Assembly (NCBI RefSeq): GCF_000784355.1
Contig: NZ_KN360931.1
Location: 126,836 to 190,835 of the forward strand
Origin: Methanolacinia paynteri
GTDB lineage: Archaea; Halobacteriota; Methanomicrobia; Methanomicrobiales; Methanomicrobiaceae
Reading direction: 5' to 3'
Length of the DNA: 64,000 nucleotides
Each line of letters begins with the position of its first letter. Within the stretch, counting starts at the first letter, position 1. The position numbers and the translations under genes were made by a program. Shown in pieces: positions 1-8,112 of this stretch. The notes under the pieces were generated by a model. The model did not search any database. It was not told where the DNA came from and saw only the letters and a program-made list of their open reading frames with translations.

Positions 1-2
1 CC

Positions 3-113
3 GAAGGTATTGTCGAGAGCGGGAAATATCTTGTAACGAGGATCGTCGATTCGAAAAAAGTTTCCTGTGAAAGAGGAAAAAGCCTGAAGTGTGTAGAGCT
101 TATCCCGAAATGA
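3..113 (+). CDS. C-terminal end of a gene truncated by the window edge
   Basis: An open frame runs from base 3 to a TGA at 111-113 and encodes the last 36 residues of a protein ending in VELIPK. The fragment is rich in lysine, valine and serine with two cysteines. It is too short to assign to a family. No start is visible, so the gene begins upstream of the window. About 100 bp of AT-rich sequence separates it from the next gene. Confidence 0.5.
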   Translation, partial: EGIVESGKYLVTRIVDSKKVSCERGKSLKCVELIPK

Positions 114-216
114 ATTGAATTTGCTACATGTAATTATACCCTGTTTCGGGTATTTCCAGCTGTTGAAAATAATCGGCAGAAACTCTAAATAACATAATTG
201 GAAACCAATAATTATC

Positions 217-681
217 ATGAATCACAGGGGGCCGGCAAAGGATCTGGACAAGGTTTTCTTTTTGATTCTGCTTGTAACTCTTCTTTCGAATTCTTTGATT
301 TACCTCTTTGCGTTTGCCCTGAACTGGGAGGCCTGGTTCTTTGGCATGAAAGTGGACGGTTTGGATGCAGGCATTATATTGTTCACTTACTTCCTGATCT
401 CGACCATACTCGCGTTTCTCCTCTTCAGATACCCGCGGCGGATTCCGGAAATTGCACTGATGTCGATCTTCTTTTTCGGGTTCAAATTCATCGATTCCGC
501 AGAAACTGTTCAGGAGATAAGCGGGGGACTGCGTTCATACAACGAATTTATGGTAGTTTTTTTGATAACTCCTTTGGTAGTACTGGTCGGTCATATTATC
601 GTCGGCCGCTTCTATGACAGGGAGATGGACCAGATGGGGAAGGAGTATAATGATCAGAACGGACAAACAGGTAAACTATAA
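217..681 (+). CDS. unknown four-helix membrane protein
   Basis: A 154-residue protein starting MNHRGPAKDLDKV. Hydrophobic stretches at about residues 13-32, 51-70, 79-92 and 112-131 predict four membrane helices, with a short charged N-terminus and a hydrophilic tail ending in NDQNGQTGKL. The ATG at 217 was preferred over an overlapping frame from 198, whose product is cysteine-rich and low in hydrophobic periodicity. No catalytic motif is seen and the family is not recognised. The next gene, also a membrane protein on the same strand, follows after about 245 bp. Confidence 0.65.
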   Translation: MNHRGPAKDLDKVFFLILLVTLLSNSLIYLFAFALNWEAWFFGMKVDGLDAGIILFTYFLISTILAFLLFRYPRRIPEIALMSIFFFGFKFIDSAETVQEISGGLRSYNEFMVVFLITPLVVLVGHIIVGRFYDREMDQMGKEYNDQNGQTGKL

Positions 682-926
682 TTTATCCGCTTTTAAGGAA
701 GCCTTTGCTTTTTTCATCATATTTTTTCTTGCTACAGGGAAAGTTCCCCGGGCACAATCAACGTCGGAATCTACACCGTTCTTTCCCGGTGCAGATGAAA
801 AACCATTTGAACCGCAAAAATCGCGCCGGGCTTTGATTTTTTATGTGCAATTACCGCAACAGCTTTTGCCGTTCCCTTCTGCCTGTAGCAACACAGGATA
901 CAAAAACCTGATTTTTGGTGATATAC

Positions 927-1907
927 ATGGAAAAACTTCCTGAAAACAGAAATCTGCGTGATGTCGTGCCGGCAATAATCCTTTTGGGCTGCTTCGGCGG
1001 TATCTGCCTGGCAGTAATGGTAATTTTTCTGCAGGGGATCTGGGCTCCGGTTCTTGATTATAACGTCTCTGTTTCCCGTGTAAAAGATTTTCAGTTGATC
1101 GGATTGTCTCTCATTATTTTCTGGACACTTGGAATGATGGCATCCGATCTCTTCTGCACCGGAGGAGAAAAGGCAAGGAGCCCGGTAATTACCGGGCTTG
1201 CCTCCGGCATAGCTACGGCATTTGTTTTTTCATCGATTAACGTTTTAGTATCCCCACCGTTTTTATTTTCCTGGGAGAATGGTATCTTCAGTATACAGAC
1301 GGGTACGCTTTTCTTCAGGCTGATAGAATGGCTAATCCTATTTTCGGCATTCGCAATCACATCAGGCATCCTTCAGTCGATTGGTGCATGGCACCGTCAT
1401 TCCCGGCAGGAATTAAAACAAGAGACAGTTGACGTCCGGGAGAAATCGTCCTTTTATGGGATGCTTTATGCTTACCGGTTTTTGATCCTTGTCCTCCTTG
1501 CGTTACTCATAATACCGCCGGTTATTGTATACGCCGGGATAACCACGGGAGTCATTGAAAGAGATAATCCCGCGTATCGTCCATTTGACAGTGTGAATGT
1601 ATCCCGTACGGAAGACGAGTCTATTCTTATTCTCCTGAATCCCGATCCGGAGTGTCCGCAGAAAGAACAGGGCCTCCGTTTTGTAAATATAACGGTCGAC
1701 GGGAAGGATGTCAGCACTAAGTCAGTAATAATGAATTCAGGATTAAATCTTTCAATCGATCCACCGGAAGGACTGCTGTACAGAAATAATTCATCCGCAA
1801 TTCTCCGGGGTGATTATCTGTCGGGCAACAATACGGTTCTCATCAGGGTTGATGTCATCTATACTGATCTCGGGTTCAGTGATGTCATCTATAATAAGAC
1901 AATCTAG
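927..1907 (+). CDS. unknown membrane protein with an outside C-terminal domain
   Basis: A 326-residue protein read from ATG 927, which follows a GGTGAT ribosome-binding site at 918-923; an upstream TTG at 915 is less likely. Predicted helices lie near residues 13-36, 50-70, 85-105, 125-145 and 180-205. The remaining 115 residues form a hydrophilic domain with several N-x-S/T sequons (NVS, NIT, NLS, NNSS), consistent with a cell-surface face. The domain has a beta-rich look, reminiscent of archaeal type-IV-pilin-like or DUF1616-type surface domains, but no assignment can be made. Function unknown. Confidence 0.65.
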   Translation: MEKLPENRNLRDVVPAIILLGCFGGICLAVMVIFLQGIWAPVLDYNVSVSRVKDFQLIGLSLIIFWTLGMMASDLFCTGGEKARSPVITGLASGIATAFVFSSINVLVSPPFLFSWENGIFSIQTGTLFFRLIEWLILFSAFAITSGILQSIGAWHRHSRQELKQETVDVREKSSFYGMLYAYRFLILVLLALLIIPPVIVYAGITTGVIERDNPAYRPFDSVNVSRTEDESILILLNPDPECPQKEQGLRFVNITVDGKDVSTKSVIMNSGLNLSIDPPEGLLYRNNSSAILRGDYLSGNNTVLIRVDVIYTDLGFSDVIYNKTI

Positions 1908-2127
1908 AACGGCCTGAATCTAAAAAAACAAGATAATCAGATAAATGGTCACCTCGTTTTTCTCTATATACGTATTAATGCGAATCAGGGCGCATAAACA
2001 AATTAAATAACCTGATCGTGGGCTATTGAATTAAATTCAAATTTTATGGTGTTTTCAGCTTCGGATCAATCATCCGGGATTGCTGATCTCTTTGTTGTTT
2101 CAGACGACTGCACAAGGTCAGATATAA

Positions 2128-2187
2128 AGATCACCAATAAATTATATCTGCTTTTGACTGAAGTTAATTTGTAAGGATTGGTGATCT
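2128..2187 (+). promoter_or_regulatory. 11-bp perfect inverted repeat overlapping the ribosome-binding site
   Basis: AGATCACCAAT at 2128-2138 is exactly repeated in reverse complement as ATTGGTGATCT at 2177-2187. The right arm contains the GGTGAT Shine-Dalgarno sequence one base before the GTG start at 2189. The left arm contains GATCACC, which resembles the anti-Shine-Dalgarno end of archaeal 16S rRNA. The 38 bases between the arms are AT-rich. If transcription starts upstream of 2128, the leader could fold and hide the ribosome-binding site; otherwise the arms could form a DNA operator. Confidence 0.5.
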
Positions 2188-2188
2188 A

Positions 2189-2455
2189 GTGCAGAAAGAG
2201 GAATTATTACATCTACACATGCTTTTGGTGCATGTAAAAAAGTACTATGAATCGGTTAGAAACGAAGACGTACTTACAACTCATTATGACGAATTAAACA
2301 TTTCTCCGGTTCACATTCACAAGAATAAAGTCTGCCACAAAGAGGCAATTCTGACTCTTGGAAAAGAACTCGTGGGATATCTTCAGAACGAGCAGATCCA
2401 GAACGTGGGATATGCTCCGGGGACTGGTACTGAAGAGGTTGCTGTTGAACACTAA
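2189..2455 (+). CDS. UPF0058 family protein
   Basis: An 88-residue protein from GTG 2189, preceded by GGTGAT. The N-terminus MQKEELLHLHMLLVHVKKYYE and the HIHKNKVCHKEAI segment match the small archaeal UPF0058 family, whose function is unknown. The body is predicted alpha-helical and rich in histidine (LHLHMLLVH, HIHKNKVCH). Its end overlaps the probable start of the Elp3 gene, so the two are likely translated together. Confidence 0.88.
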   Translation: MQKEELLHLHMLLVHVKKYYESVRNEDVLTTHYDELNISPVHIHKNKVCHKEAILTLGKELVGYLQNEQIQNVGYAPGTGTEEVAVEH

Positions 2456-4037
2456 ACAATCCAAAGATTCAATTTTTTTTTTAAGGGAGATAATCTCCCT
2501 GATTAAATCCGAAGCAAAAGATCAGTCTGATATCCAGAAGATCAAGGCATCGGTCTGCAGAAAATATTCTCTTGAGCGGATGCCGAAGAATTCGGAGATA
2601 TTCGCGGCAGCGGTGGATGATGAGGAAAGGGAAATTCTCCGTGCGTATCTCCAGGTGAAGCCGGCAAGGACGATCTCCGGGGTGGCCCCGGTGGCTGTCA
2701 TGACTTCTCCACACAAGTGCCCGCATGGCAAATGCCTTCCCTGCCCCGGAGGACCGGAGCACCCGTTCGGCTCTCCCCAGAGTTATACCGGAGAAGAGCC
2801 GGCGGCCCTTCGTGCGAGGCAGCACGAATACGATCCTTACACCCAGGTGCAGGCGAGACTGAGGCAGTTCGAGGAGCTCGGACATCACGTTGACAAGGCG
2901 GAGCTCATAGTCATGGGCGGAACCATAACCGCCAGGGACTCCGAGTACAGGAACTGGTTCATGAGATCGTGTATCCGTGCGATGAACGAATACGGCGGGG
3001 AGGATCGCGGCGATATCTTCGGCTTCGAAGAACTTTGCGAAGAGAACGAGACCGCCAGGGTCAGGTGCATTGCGGCGACCTTCGAGACAAGGCCCGACTG
3101 GTGCATGAAGGAGCATATCGACGATATGCTCGCCCTCGGGGTTACGAAGGTCGAGCTCGGCGTCCAGCAGATCGAAAACAGGATCCTCGAATACAACCGC
3201 AGGGGTCACGGTGTCGAGGCGACTGAGGAGGCGAACCGTCTACTGAGGGATGCGGGCCTCAAGGTCGGATTTCACGTGATGCCCAACCTTCCTTCGGCAA
3301 CTATAGAAGACGACAAGAAGATGTTCGATCTCCTGTTTACAGACGAGAGGTTCTGCCCGGATTTTTTGAAGATCTATCCCACTCTTGTAACGCCTGGCTC
3401 GGAGATCGAGGAGCTGTGGCGATCCGGACAATACGATGTCTACGACGAGGACGATCTCATCGATCTCGTGGCATACGGTAAATCGAAGCTCCCGCAATAC
3501 GTCCGTCTCCAGAGAGTCCAGAGGGATATTCCTGCAAAACTGATACTGCGGGGATCGCATTTCAGCAACTTCCGCCAGCTTGCAAAAGAGAGGCTTGAAA
3601 GCACGGGTGGACGGTGCAAGTGCATAAGATGCAGCGAGGCGGGACGAAATGAGATCAGCGAACCGCCGGAGATCGATACGATCAGGTACAGGTGCTGCGG
3701 CGGCGACGAGTTCTTCATCCGCTATGTTTCGGGAGAATCTCTCATCGGTTTTATCCGCCTGAGATTCCCCGCCGATCCGTGGAGAGAGGAGATTCTCGAT
3801 TCGGCCCTCGTCCGTGAGCTCCATGTATACGGAGCCGTCGTACCTATTGCGGAAAAGGCGGGCCCGAACGAATGGCAGCACAGGAATTTCGGGGACCGTC
3901 TCTTAAAGGAGGCCGAGAGAGTCGCAGGAGAAGCCGGATACGGAAGTGTCGGTATAATGAGCGGTATCGGTGTACGGCCTTATTACAGGAAAAAAGGATA
4001 CAATAGAAGCGGCCCATATATGGTTAAGGAATTATAA
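2445..4037 (+). CDS. elp3: Elp3-like tRNA uridine-34 carboxymethyl-modifying radical SAM/GNAT enzyme
   Basis: About 530 residues. Archaeal Elp3 modifies the wobble uridine of tRNA using a radical SAM domain and an acetyltransferase domain. The cluster motif CPHGKCLPC lies near residues 92-100 from the chosen start, followed by PGGPEHPFGSPQSY and the family signatures KVELGVQQ and HVMPNLP. A C-terminal GNAT domain ends at the last residue (HVYGAVVPI, GIGVRPYYRKKGY). The start is uncertain: the frame is open from 2358, inside the UPF0058 gene. TTG 2445, with GAAGAGG a few bases upstream, gives a family-like length. The stop overlaps the priS start by one base. Confidence 0.92.
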   Translation: MNTKQSKDSIFFLREIISLIKSEAKDQSDIQKIKASVCRKYSLERMPKNSEIFAAAVDDEEREILRAYLQVKPARTISGVAPVAVMTSPHKCPHGKCLPCPGGPEHPFGSPQSYTGEEPAALRARQHEYDPYTQVQARLRQFEELGHHVDKAELIVMGGTITARDSEYRNWFMRSCIRAMNEYGGEDRGDIFGFEELCEENETARVRCIAATFETRPDWCMKEHIDDMLALGVTKVELGVQQIENRILEYNRRGHGVEATEEANRLLRDAGLKVGFHVMPNLPSATIEDDKKMFDLLFTDERFCPDFLKIYPTLVTPGSEIEELWRSGQYDVYDEDDLIDLVAYGKSKLPQYVRLQRVQRDIPAKLILRGSHFSNFRQLAKERLESTGGRCKCIRCSEAGRNEISEPPEIDTIRYRCCGGDEFFIRYVSGESLIGFIRLRFPADPWREEILDSALVRELHVYGAVVPIAEKAGPNEWQHRNFGDRLLKEAERVAGEAGYGSVGIMSGIGVRPYYRKKGYNRSGPYMVKEL

Positions 4038-5167
4038 TGGATGCCGCAACCTTCGAATACCTGAAAAGGCGTTTTGAGGAATATTACAAAACCGCCACTT
4101 TTATGTTTCCTCCTGCAACCGAGCAACGCGAATGGGGTTTCATATTCTTCGAGCCCGACGGCGAGGTAAGGATGAGGAGGCATATCGGTTTCGGCTCGAA
4201 GAGCGAGGTTGAGGCATATATGCGTTCGATGGTGCCCAGGCACGCCTATCATTCCACGGCATATTACCATCTTCCTTCCGCATCCACCATGCAGGAGAAG
4301 GTCTGGTCCGGTGCCGACCTAGTATTCGATCTCGACGCCGATCATATCATGAGGGGGGCCTACGACGTGATGCTCGACCGCGTAAAGGAAGAAGTCTTCA
4401 AACTGCTGGATATGCTGACCGGCGAACTCGGCTTCCTGAACAGGGACATAAGCATCGTATTCTCGGGCGGAAGGGGGTATCACATCCATATCAGGAATCT
4501 TGAGACAAGGCAGTGGGGCAGTCCGGAGAGACGCGAGCTTGTCGATTATGTCTGCGGAATAGGAATCGATCCCGGTTTTATGCTGTCCGGACACCGCGAC
4601 ACAGGATGGTCTGCGAGATACCGGTCCGCAGTTCTCGAATACTTCGACGATCTCCAGAATGCAGATCGCAAAGACGCCGTCAAAACCATAGGCGCCATAA
4701 AAGGAGTAGGCGATCCGTCGGCTGAGTCTTTTGTCGATTCCTTAAAGGATACTTCGAAGAGGATCAGGAGCGGGAAGAAGGATGTTCCCGTTTTCGGCAC
4801 TCTCGGGAAGGTCCTGGAGCAGGAGGAAGGCCCTCTTGTCGAAAAGATCCGCGAGAGAGCCGCCCTGACGGACGAACCGGTGACCACCGACATAAAAAGG
4901 CTGATCCGTATGCCCGGTTCTCTCCACGGTGGCAGCGGCTTTCGGGTGGTGCCGCTCACGGTTAAGGAGCTCGAAGGGTTCGATCCGCTTGTAGACGCCG
5001 TTGTGTTCGGCGAATCCCCGGTAAAGGTCGATATGGGTTTCAGCCTTGCGATGCCTGTTCTCGGAAACACATATTCACTAGAAAAAGGGATAAATACTGT
5101 ACCTGAAGCTCTTGCAGTCTTCCTGTGCGCAAGAGGTGCGGGAAGATATGCGGGCAGCGGGAGATAG
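4037..5167 (+). CDS. priS: DNA primase small (catalytic) subunit PriS
   Basis: A 376-residue archaeal/eukaryal-type primase that makes RNA/DNA primers with PriL. The catalytic aspartates are in VFDLDADH near residues 96-103. The SGGRGYHIHI signature follows at about 143-152, and RMPGSLHGGSGF near residue 290 carries the conserved basic/glycine motif. The ATG overlaps the Elp3 stop in TAATG. GINS51 follows after two bases, so primase and a CMG-helicase subunit are co-expressed. PriL is not in the window. Confidence 0.95.
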   Translation: MDAATFEYLKRRFEEYYKTATFMFPPATEQREWGFIFFEPDGEVRMRRHIGFGSKSEVEAYMRSMVPRHAYHSTAYYHLPSASTMQEKVWSGADLVFDLDADHIMRGAYDVMLDRVKEEVFKLLDMLTGELGFLNRDISIVFSGGRGYHIHIRNLETRQWGSPERRELVDYVCGIGIDPGFMLSGHRDTGWSARYRSAVLEYFDDLQNADRKDAVKTIGAIKGVGDPSAESFVDSLKDTSKRIRSGKKDVPVFGTLGKVLEQEEGPLVEKIRERAALTDEPVTTDIKRLIRMPGSLHGGSGFRVVPLTVKELEGFDPLVDAVVFGESPVKVDMGFSLAMPVLGNTYSLEKGINTVPEALAVFLCARGAGRYAGSGR

Positions 5168-5169
5168 GG

Positions 5170-5838
5170 ATGGATCTTGATTACCTAAGGCTGATTATTT
5201 TAGAGGAAAGGGACAGCGGCAGGCTTGCCGAGATCAGCCACGAGACATTCAGGGATTCTGCGGAATATCTCCAGGAGCTGTACTCCGAGGCGAAAGAGAA
5301 ATCCATCGATAATTTCAGCACCCGACGTGTGAGCGAGCTGATCGATGAGATCGAGAGCGTTACGTCTACGCTCCAGGACATCTCGTCCCTCCGCCTCAAC
5401 AAAATTATAAAACTCGCACTTGTAACCGTCCAGGGCGGAAGAACGGATAAAGAGGAGCTGAAAAGGATGCTTCCTCCCGAGAGGGAGATGTACGAGGAGA
5501 TCCTTAAATCCGTAAAGGCATGCAGGAGCAGGATGATCGAGCCCGATATGGAGTCGCTGTCCACGCCTGCGGCAGTCGATGAAATTTCCATCCCTGTAAT
5601 GGAATCCGGTGAATCCTTCCTTCCGGATGCCGGTATTATCCCCGAAGATGAGGCTGTTCCGGCAGACGAAACGCAGGGTTACGAGCCGGTTTATGTTTCG
5701 GAGGATATCGACTCTTTTATGGGGCTTGACGGCAGGATATATACACTCTCGAAAGAGGACATTGTTATGCTGCCGGAGAAAAATGCGTCCGTGTTGTACA
5801 CCCGCAACATAGCCTTAAATATTAGGGTTGGCAAATAA
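5170..5838 (+). CDS. gins51: GINS complex subunit (Gins51/Sld5-Psf1 type)
   Basis: About 222 residues from ATG 5170, just after the PriS stop. The N-terminal half is the helical A domain (DLDYLRLIILEERDSGRL, TRRVSELIDEIESVTSTL, SLRLNKIIKLALV). It is joined by an acidic, proline-containing linker to a small B domain near residues 175-222 (DSFMGLDGRIYTLSKEDIVMLPEKNASVL). The A-then-B order is that of Gins51. The protein links MCM and the primase at the fork, which fits its place directly after priS. Assignment is by domain order and context. Confidence 0.85.
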   Translation: MDLDYLRLIILEERDSGRLAEISHETFRDSAEYLQELYSEAKEKSIDNFSTRRVSELIDEIESVTSTLQDISSLRLNKIIKLALVTVQGGRTDKEELKRMLPPEREMYEEILKSVKACRSRMIEPDMESLSTPAAVDEISIPVMESGESFLPDAGIIPEDEAVPADETQGYEPVYVSEDIDSFMGLDGRIYTLSKEDIVMLPEKNASVLYTRNIALNIRVGK

Positions 5839-5933
5839 TAATGAGATTTATCAGGATAATCAATACCTGATTTCTAAGATTCCAGGTCTTATGGATCCTG
5901 GTGAATATATCAGCTTAAGGGGCTTGAGATTTT

Positions 5934-6212
5934 ATGAAGATGCCAACAAAATTCAAGACATATTGTCCGTATTGCAGAACACACGAGATCCACGAGGTCG
6001 AAAGGGTAAAGAAGGGCCGTGACCTTCACCTTCACTGGATCGACCGCCAGAAAGGTCGCAGAAGCAAGGTCGGCAACATGGGTAAGTTCTCGAAAGTGCC
6101 CGGTGGAGACAAACCCACAAAGAGGATCAACGTGAGATACAGGTGCACAAAGTGCGGCAAGGCTCACCTCAGATCGGGAGTCAAGGCCGGTAAATTCGAA
6201 CTTACGGAGTGA
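5934..6212 (+). CDS. rpl44e: ribosomal protein L44e
   Basis: A 92-residue zinc-binding large-subunit protein with [12 protein letters not shown] at the N-terminus and YRCTKCGK near residue 70 supplying the four cysteines. The basic centre ([21 protein letters not shown]) binds rRNA. ATG 5934 or 5940 may be used. A 95-bp gap after gins51 probably holds the promoter of the following ribosomal and initiation-factor genes. Confidence 0.96.
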   Translation: MKMPTKFKTYCPYCRTHEIHEVERVKKGRDLHLHWIDRQKGRRSKVGNMGKFSKVPGGDKPTKRINVRYRCTKCGKAHLRSGVKAGKFELTE

Positions 6213-6217
6213 TTATA

Positions 6218-6406
6218 ATGGTCAGAGTAAACAGAGATAACAGGACAAAATTCTACACTGTCAAGTGTCCGGACTGCGAAAACGAACAGGTAATCTTCCA
6301 GAGGGCAAGCACAGTCGTAAACTGTGTTGTCTGCGGTAAGGTTCTGGCAGAGCCCAGCGGCGGCAATGCAAAGATAAAGGCAGAGATTATTGCCGCCAAC
6401 GAGTAA
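6218..6406 (+). CDS. rps27e: ribosomal protein S27e
   Basis: A 62-residue small-subunit zinc-ribbon protein beginning MVRVNRDNRTKF, with CPDC near residue 16 and CVVC near residue 35. ATG 6218 is chosen over GTG 6209, which would overlap the L44e gene. The gene starts 5 bp after L44e and is followed after 9 bp by aIF2-alpha, the conserved euryarchaeal order. Confidence 0.96.
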   Translation: MVRVNRDNRTKFYTVKCPDCENEQVIFQRASTVVNCVVCGKVLAEPSGGNAKIKAEIIAANE

Positions 6407-6415
6407 CCGTTATAC

Positions 6416-7204
6416 ATGTACGAGAGAGAGTGGCCTGAAGAAGGAGAACTTGTAGTCTGCACGGTGACGAGTGTCAAGGATTTTGTTGCATTCGTCACCC
6501 TGGATGAATACAATAACAACGAAGGCTTAATCCCGATTGCAGAAGTTGCGCGTGGCTGGATCAAACACATCCGCGACTTCGTACGGGAAGGGCAGAAGGT
6601 AGTTTGCAAAGTTCTCCATGTAAACAAAAGCCGCGGACATATCGATCTCTCACTGAAGGATGTCAACGATCACCAGCGGAAAGAAAAGATCAACGAGTGG
6701 AAAAACGAGCAGAAAGCAAGGAAATGGATAGAGTTCATATCCGAAGCAAGCGGTTTTCCCGGAGACGAGATCGAGAAGATATTCTATAGAGAATACGGTG
6801 CCTTATTCCCCGTTTTCGAGGATATCCTGATCGACGAAGAGACGACACTCAAAAAGCTCGATCTGGAAAAGAAGGTCGCCGATTCGCTGGTGTCTATTGC
6901 AAACGACAATGTTAAACTTCCCAAAGTTACAATTTCAGGTACGCTGATTCTGACATCGAACAAACCCGACGGGGTAAATGTAATTCGCAGGGCGCTCCGG
7001 AGTGCAAACCCCAAAGTGGAAGAAGATGTCGAGATCGAACTTTTCTATGTCGGTGCGCCAAAATACCGGGTAAAAGTTACTGCTCCCGATTACAAATCTG
7101 CTGAAAAAGCTATAAACAAAGTCGCCAAAGCAGCTATCGGAGTTGTCGAGAGAGCCGACGGTTACGGCGAGTTCGTCCGTAAGCAGAAGTCCGGTAAGAA
7201 CTGA
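6416..7204 (+). CDS. eif2a: translation initiation factor aIF2 alpha subunit
   Basis: A 262-residue protein. An N-terminal S1/OB domain (about residues 8-85: GELVVCTVTSVKDFVAFVTL, INKSRGHIDLSLKDV-type end) is followed by a helical middle domain and a C-terminal alpha/beta domain that contacts the gamma subunit. It belongs to the heterotrimer that delivers initiator Met-tRNA to the ribosome. The Nop10 gene starts one base after its stop. Confidence 0.96.
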   Translation: MYEREWPEEGELVVCTVTSVKDFVAFVTLDEYNNNEGLIPIAEVARGWIKHIRDFVREGQKVVCKVLHVNKSRGHIDLSLKDVNDHQRKEKINEWKNEQKARKWIEFISEASGFPGDEIEKIFYREYGALFPVFEDILIDEETTLKKLDLEKKVADSLVSIANDNVKLPKVTISGTLILTSNKPDGVNVIRRALRSANPKVEEDVEIELFYVGAPKYRVKVTAPDYKSAEKAINKVAKAAIGVVERADGYGEFVRKQKSGKN

Positions 7205-7205
7205 T

Positions 7206-7361
7206 ATGAGCAAGAGGATCAGAAAATGCCCCGATGACGGGCATTATACCCTTTCCTCAATATGTCCTGTATGCGGGAAGGAAACTTTTAATGCGCATCC
7301 TCCCCGGTATTCTCCTCAGGATGCCTACGGGAAATACAGGAGGGAGATAAAAGATGATTGA
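7206..7361 (+). CDS. nop10: Nop10, H/ACA ribonucleoprotein subunit
   Basis: A 51-residue protein (MSKRIRKCPDDGHYTLSSIC...) with the archaeal zinc-ribbon cysteines in KCPDDG and CPVCG and the HPPRYSPQDAYGKYRR linker that contacts Cbf5. It is part of the rRNA pseudouridylation complex. It is too short to be found easily; the start follows the aIF2-alpha stop. Its end overlaps the next gene by 8 bp. Confidence 0.95.
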   Translation: MSKRIRKCPDDGHYTLSSICPVCGKETFNAHPPRYSPQDAYGKYRREIKDD

Positions 7362-8109
7362 AGATATATCTGTAGATTTTTTTGGCAGCGATTCCGACGA
7401 TTTTTCATGCGACGTTATGATCGAGGGGCTTCCGGGTGTGGGGCAGGTAGGGAAACTTGCGGCCGAACACATGATGGAAGAGCTTGGTGCAGAGAAGATC
7501 GCAGAGATCAGATCCATTTTTTTCCCACCCCAGGTTCTCGTCGACGAGGCAGGAGTCGCACATCTCCCGAAAAACGAGATCTACAGGTATGCCGACGAAG
7601 AAATAAGAATAATGTTTCTGGTCGGTGATTTCCAGAGCGGCTCTGCCGAAGGTCACTACATTCTTACGGATACCTATCTCGATATTGCGGAAAAACTGGG
7701 TATAAAGCGGATCTACACTCTCGGGGGATACGGCGTGGGCCGTCTCATTCAGGACATCCGTGTCATCGCGGCCGTCAATGACGAAAAACTTAAGGAAGAG
7801 GTCACAAATGCCGGGGCTGTTTTTGCACAGGACGAGCCCGGCGGAGGTATCATCGGAGCTTCGGGCCTCCTTCTCGGCCTCGGGGCAAAACGCGGAATGG
7901 AGGGTATCTGCCTGATGGGCGAGACGTCCGGCTATATCGTCGATCCGAAGAGCTCGAACTGTCTACTTGCTGTTCTTTCAAAGATGCTCGGAATAAGTAT
8001 AGACTCCGCAAAACTCCAGGAGAGGGCGTCCGAGATGGAAGTCTTCCTTGAAAGGCTCAAGACGATGGAACAGATGAAGACAGAGGACGAACTGAGCTAT
8101 ATCGGGTGA
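7354..8109 (+). CDS. PAC2-family proteasome assembly chaperone-like protein
   Basis: A 251-residue protein of the PAC2/PbaB family found after Nop10 in many euryarchaea. Family features are EGLPGVGQVGKLAAEHM (about residues 24-40), the VGDFQSG segment and YTLGGYGVGR. Archaeal homologues are proposed to help proteasome assembly. The last 40 residues form a probable helix (LQERASEMEVFLERLKTMEQM). Translation is likely coupled to Nop10 by the 8-bp overlap. Confidence 0.85.
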   Translation: MIEDISVDFFGSDSDDFSCDVMIEGLPGVGQVGKLAAEHMMEELGAEKIAEIRSIFFPPQVLVDEAGVAHLPKNEIYRYADEEIRIMFLVGDFQSGSAEGHYILTDTYLDIAEKLGIKRIYTLGGYGVGRLIQDIRVIAAVNDEKLKEEVTNAGAVFAQDEPGGGIIGASGLLLGLGAKRGMEGICLMGETSGYIVDPKSSNCLLAVLSKMLGISIDSAKLQERASEMEVFLERLKTMEQMKTEDELSYIG

Positions 8110-8112
8110 TGT

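Noticed and set aside
614..943. 97-109 aa frame with a signal-like hydrophobic stretch
   Set aside because: It overlaps both neighbouring genes, has no good ribosome-binding site, and its product beyond the hydrophobic part looks random.
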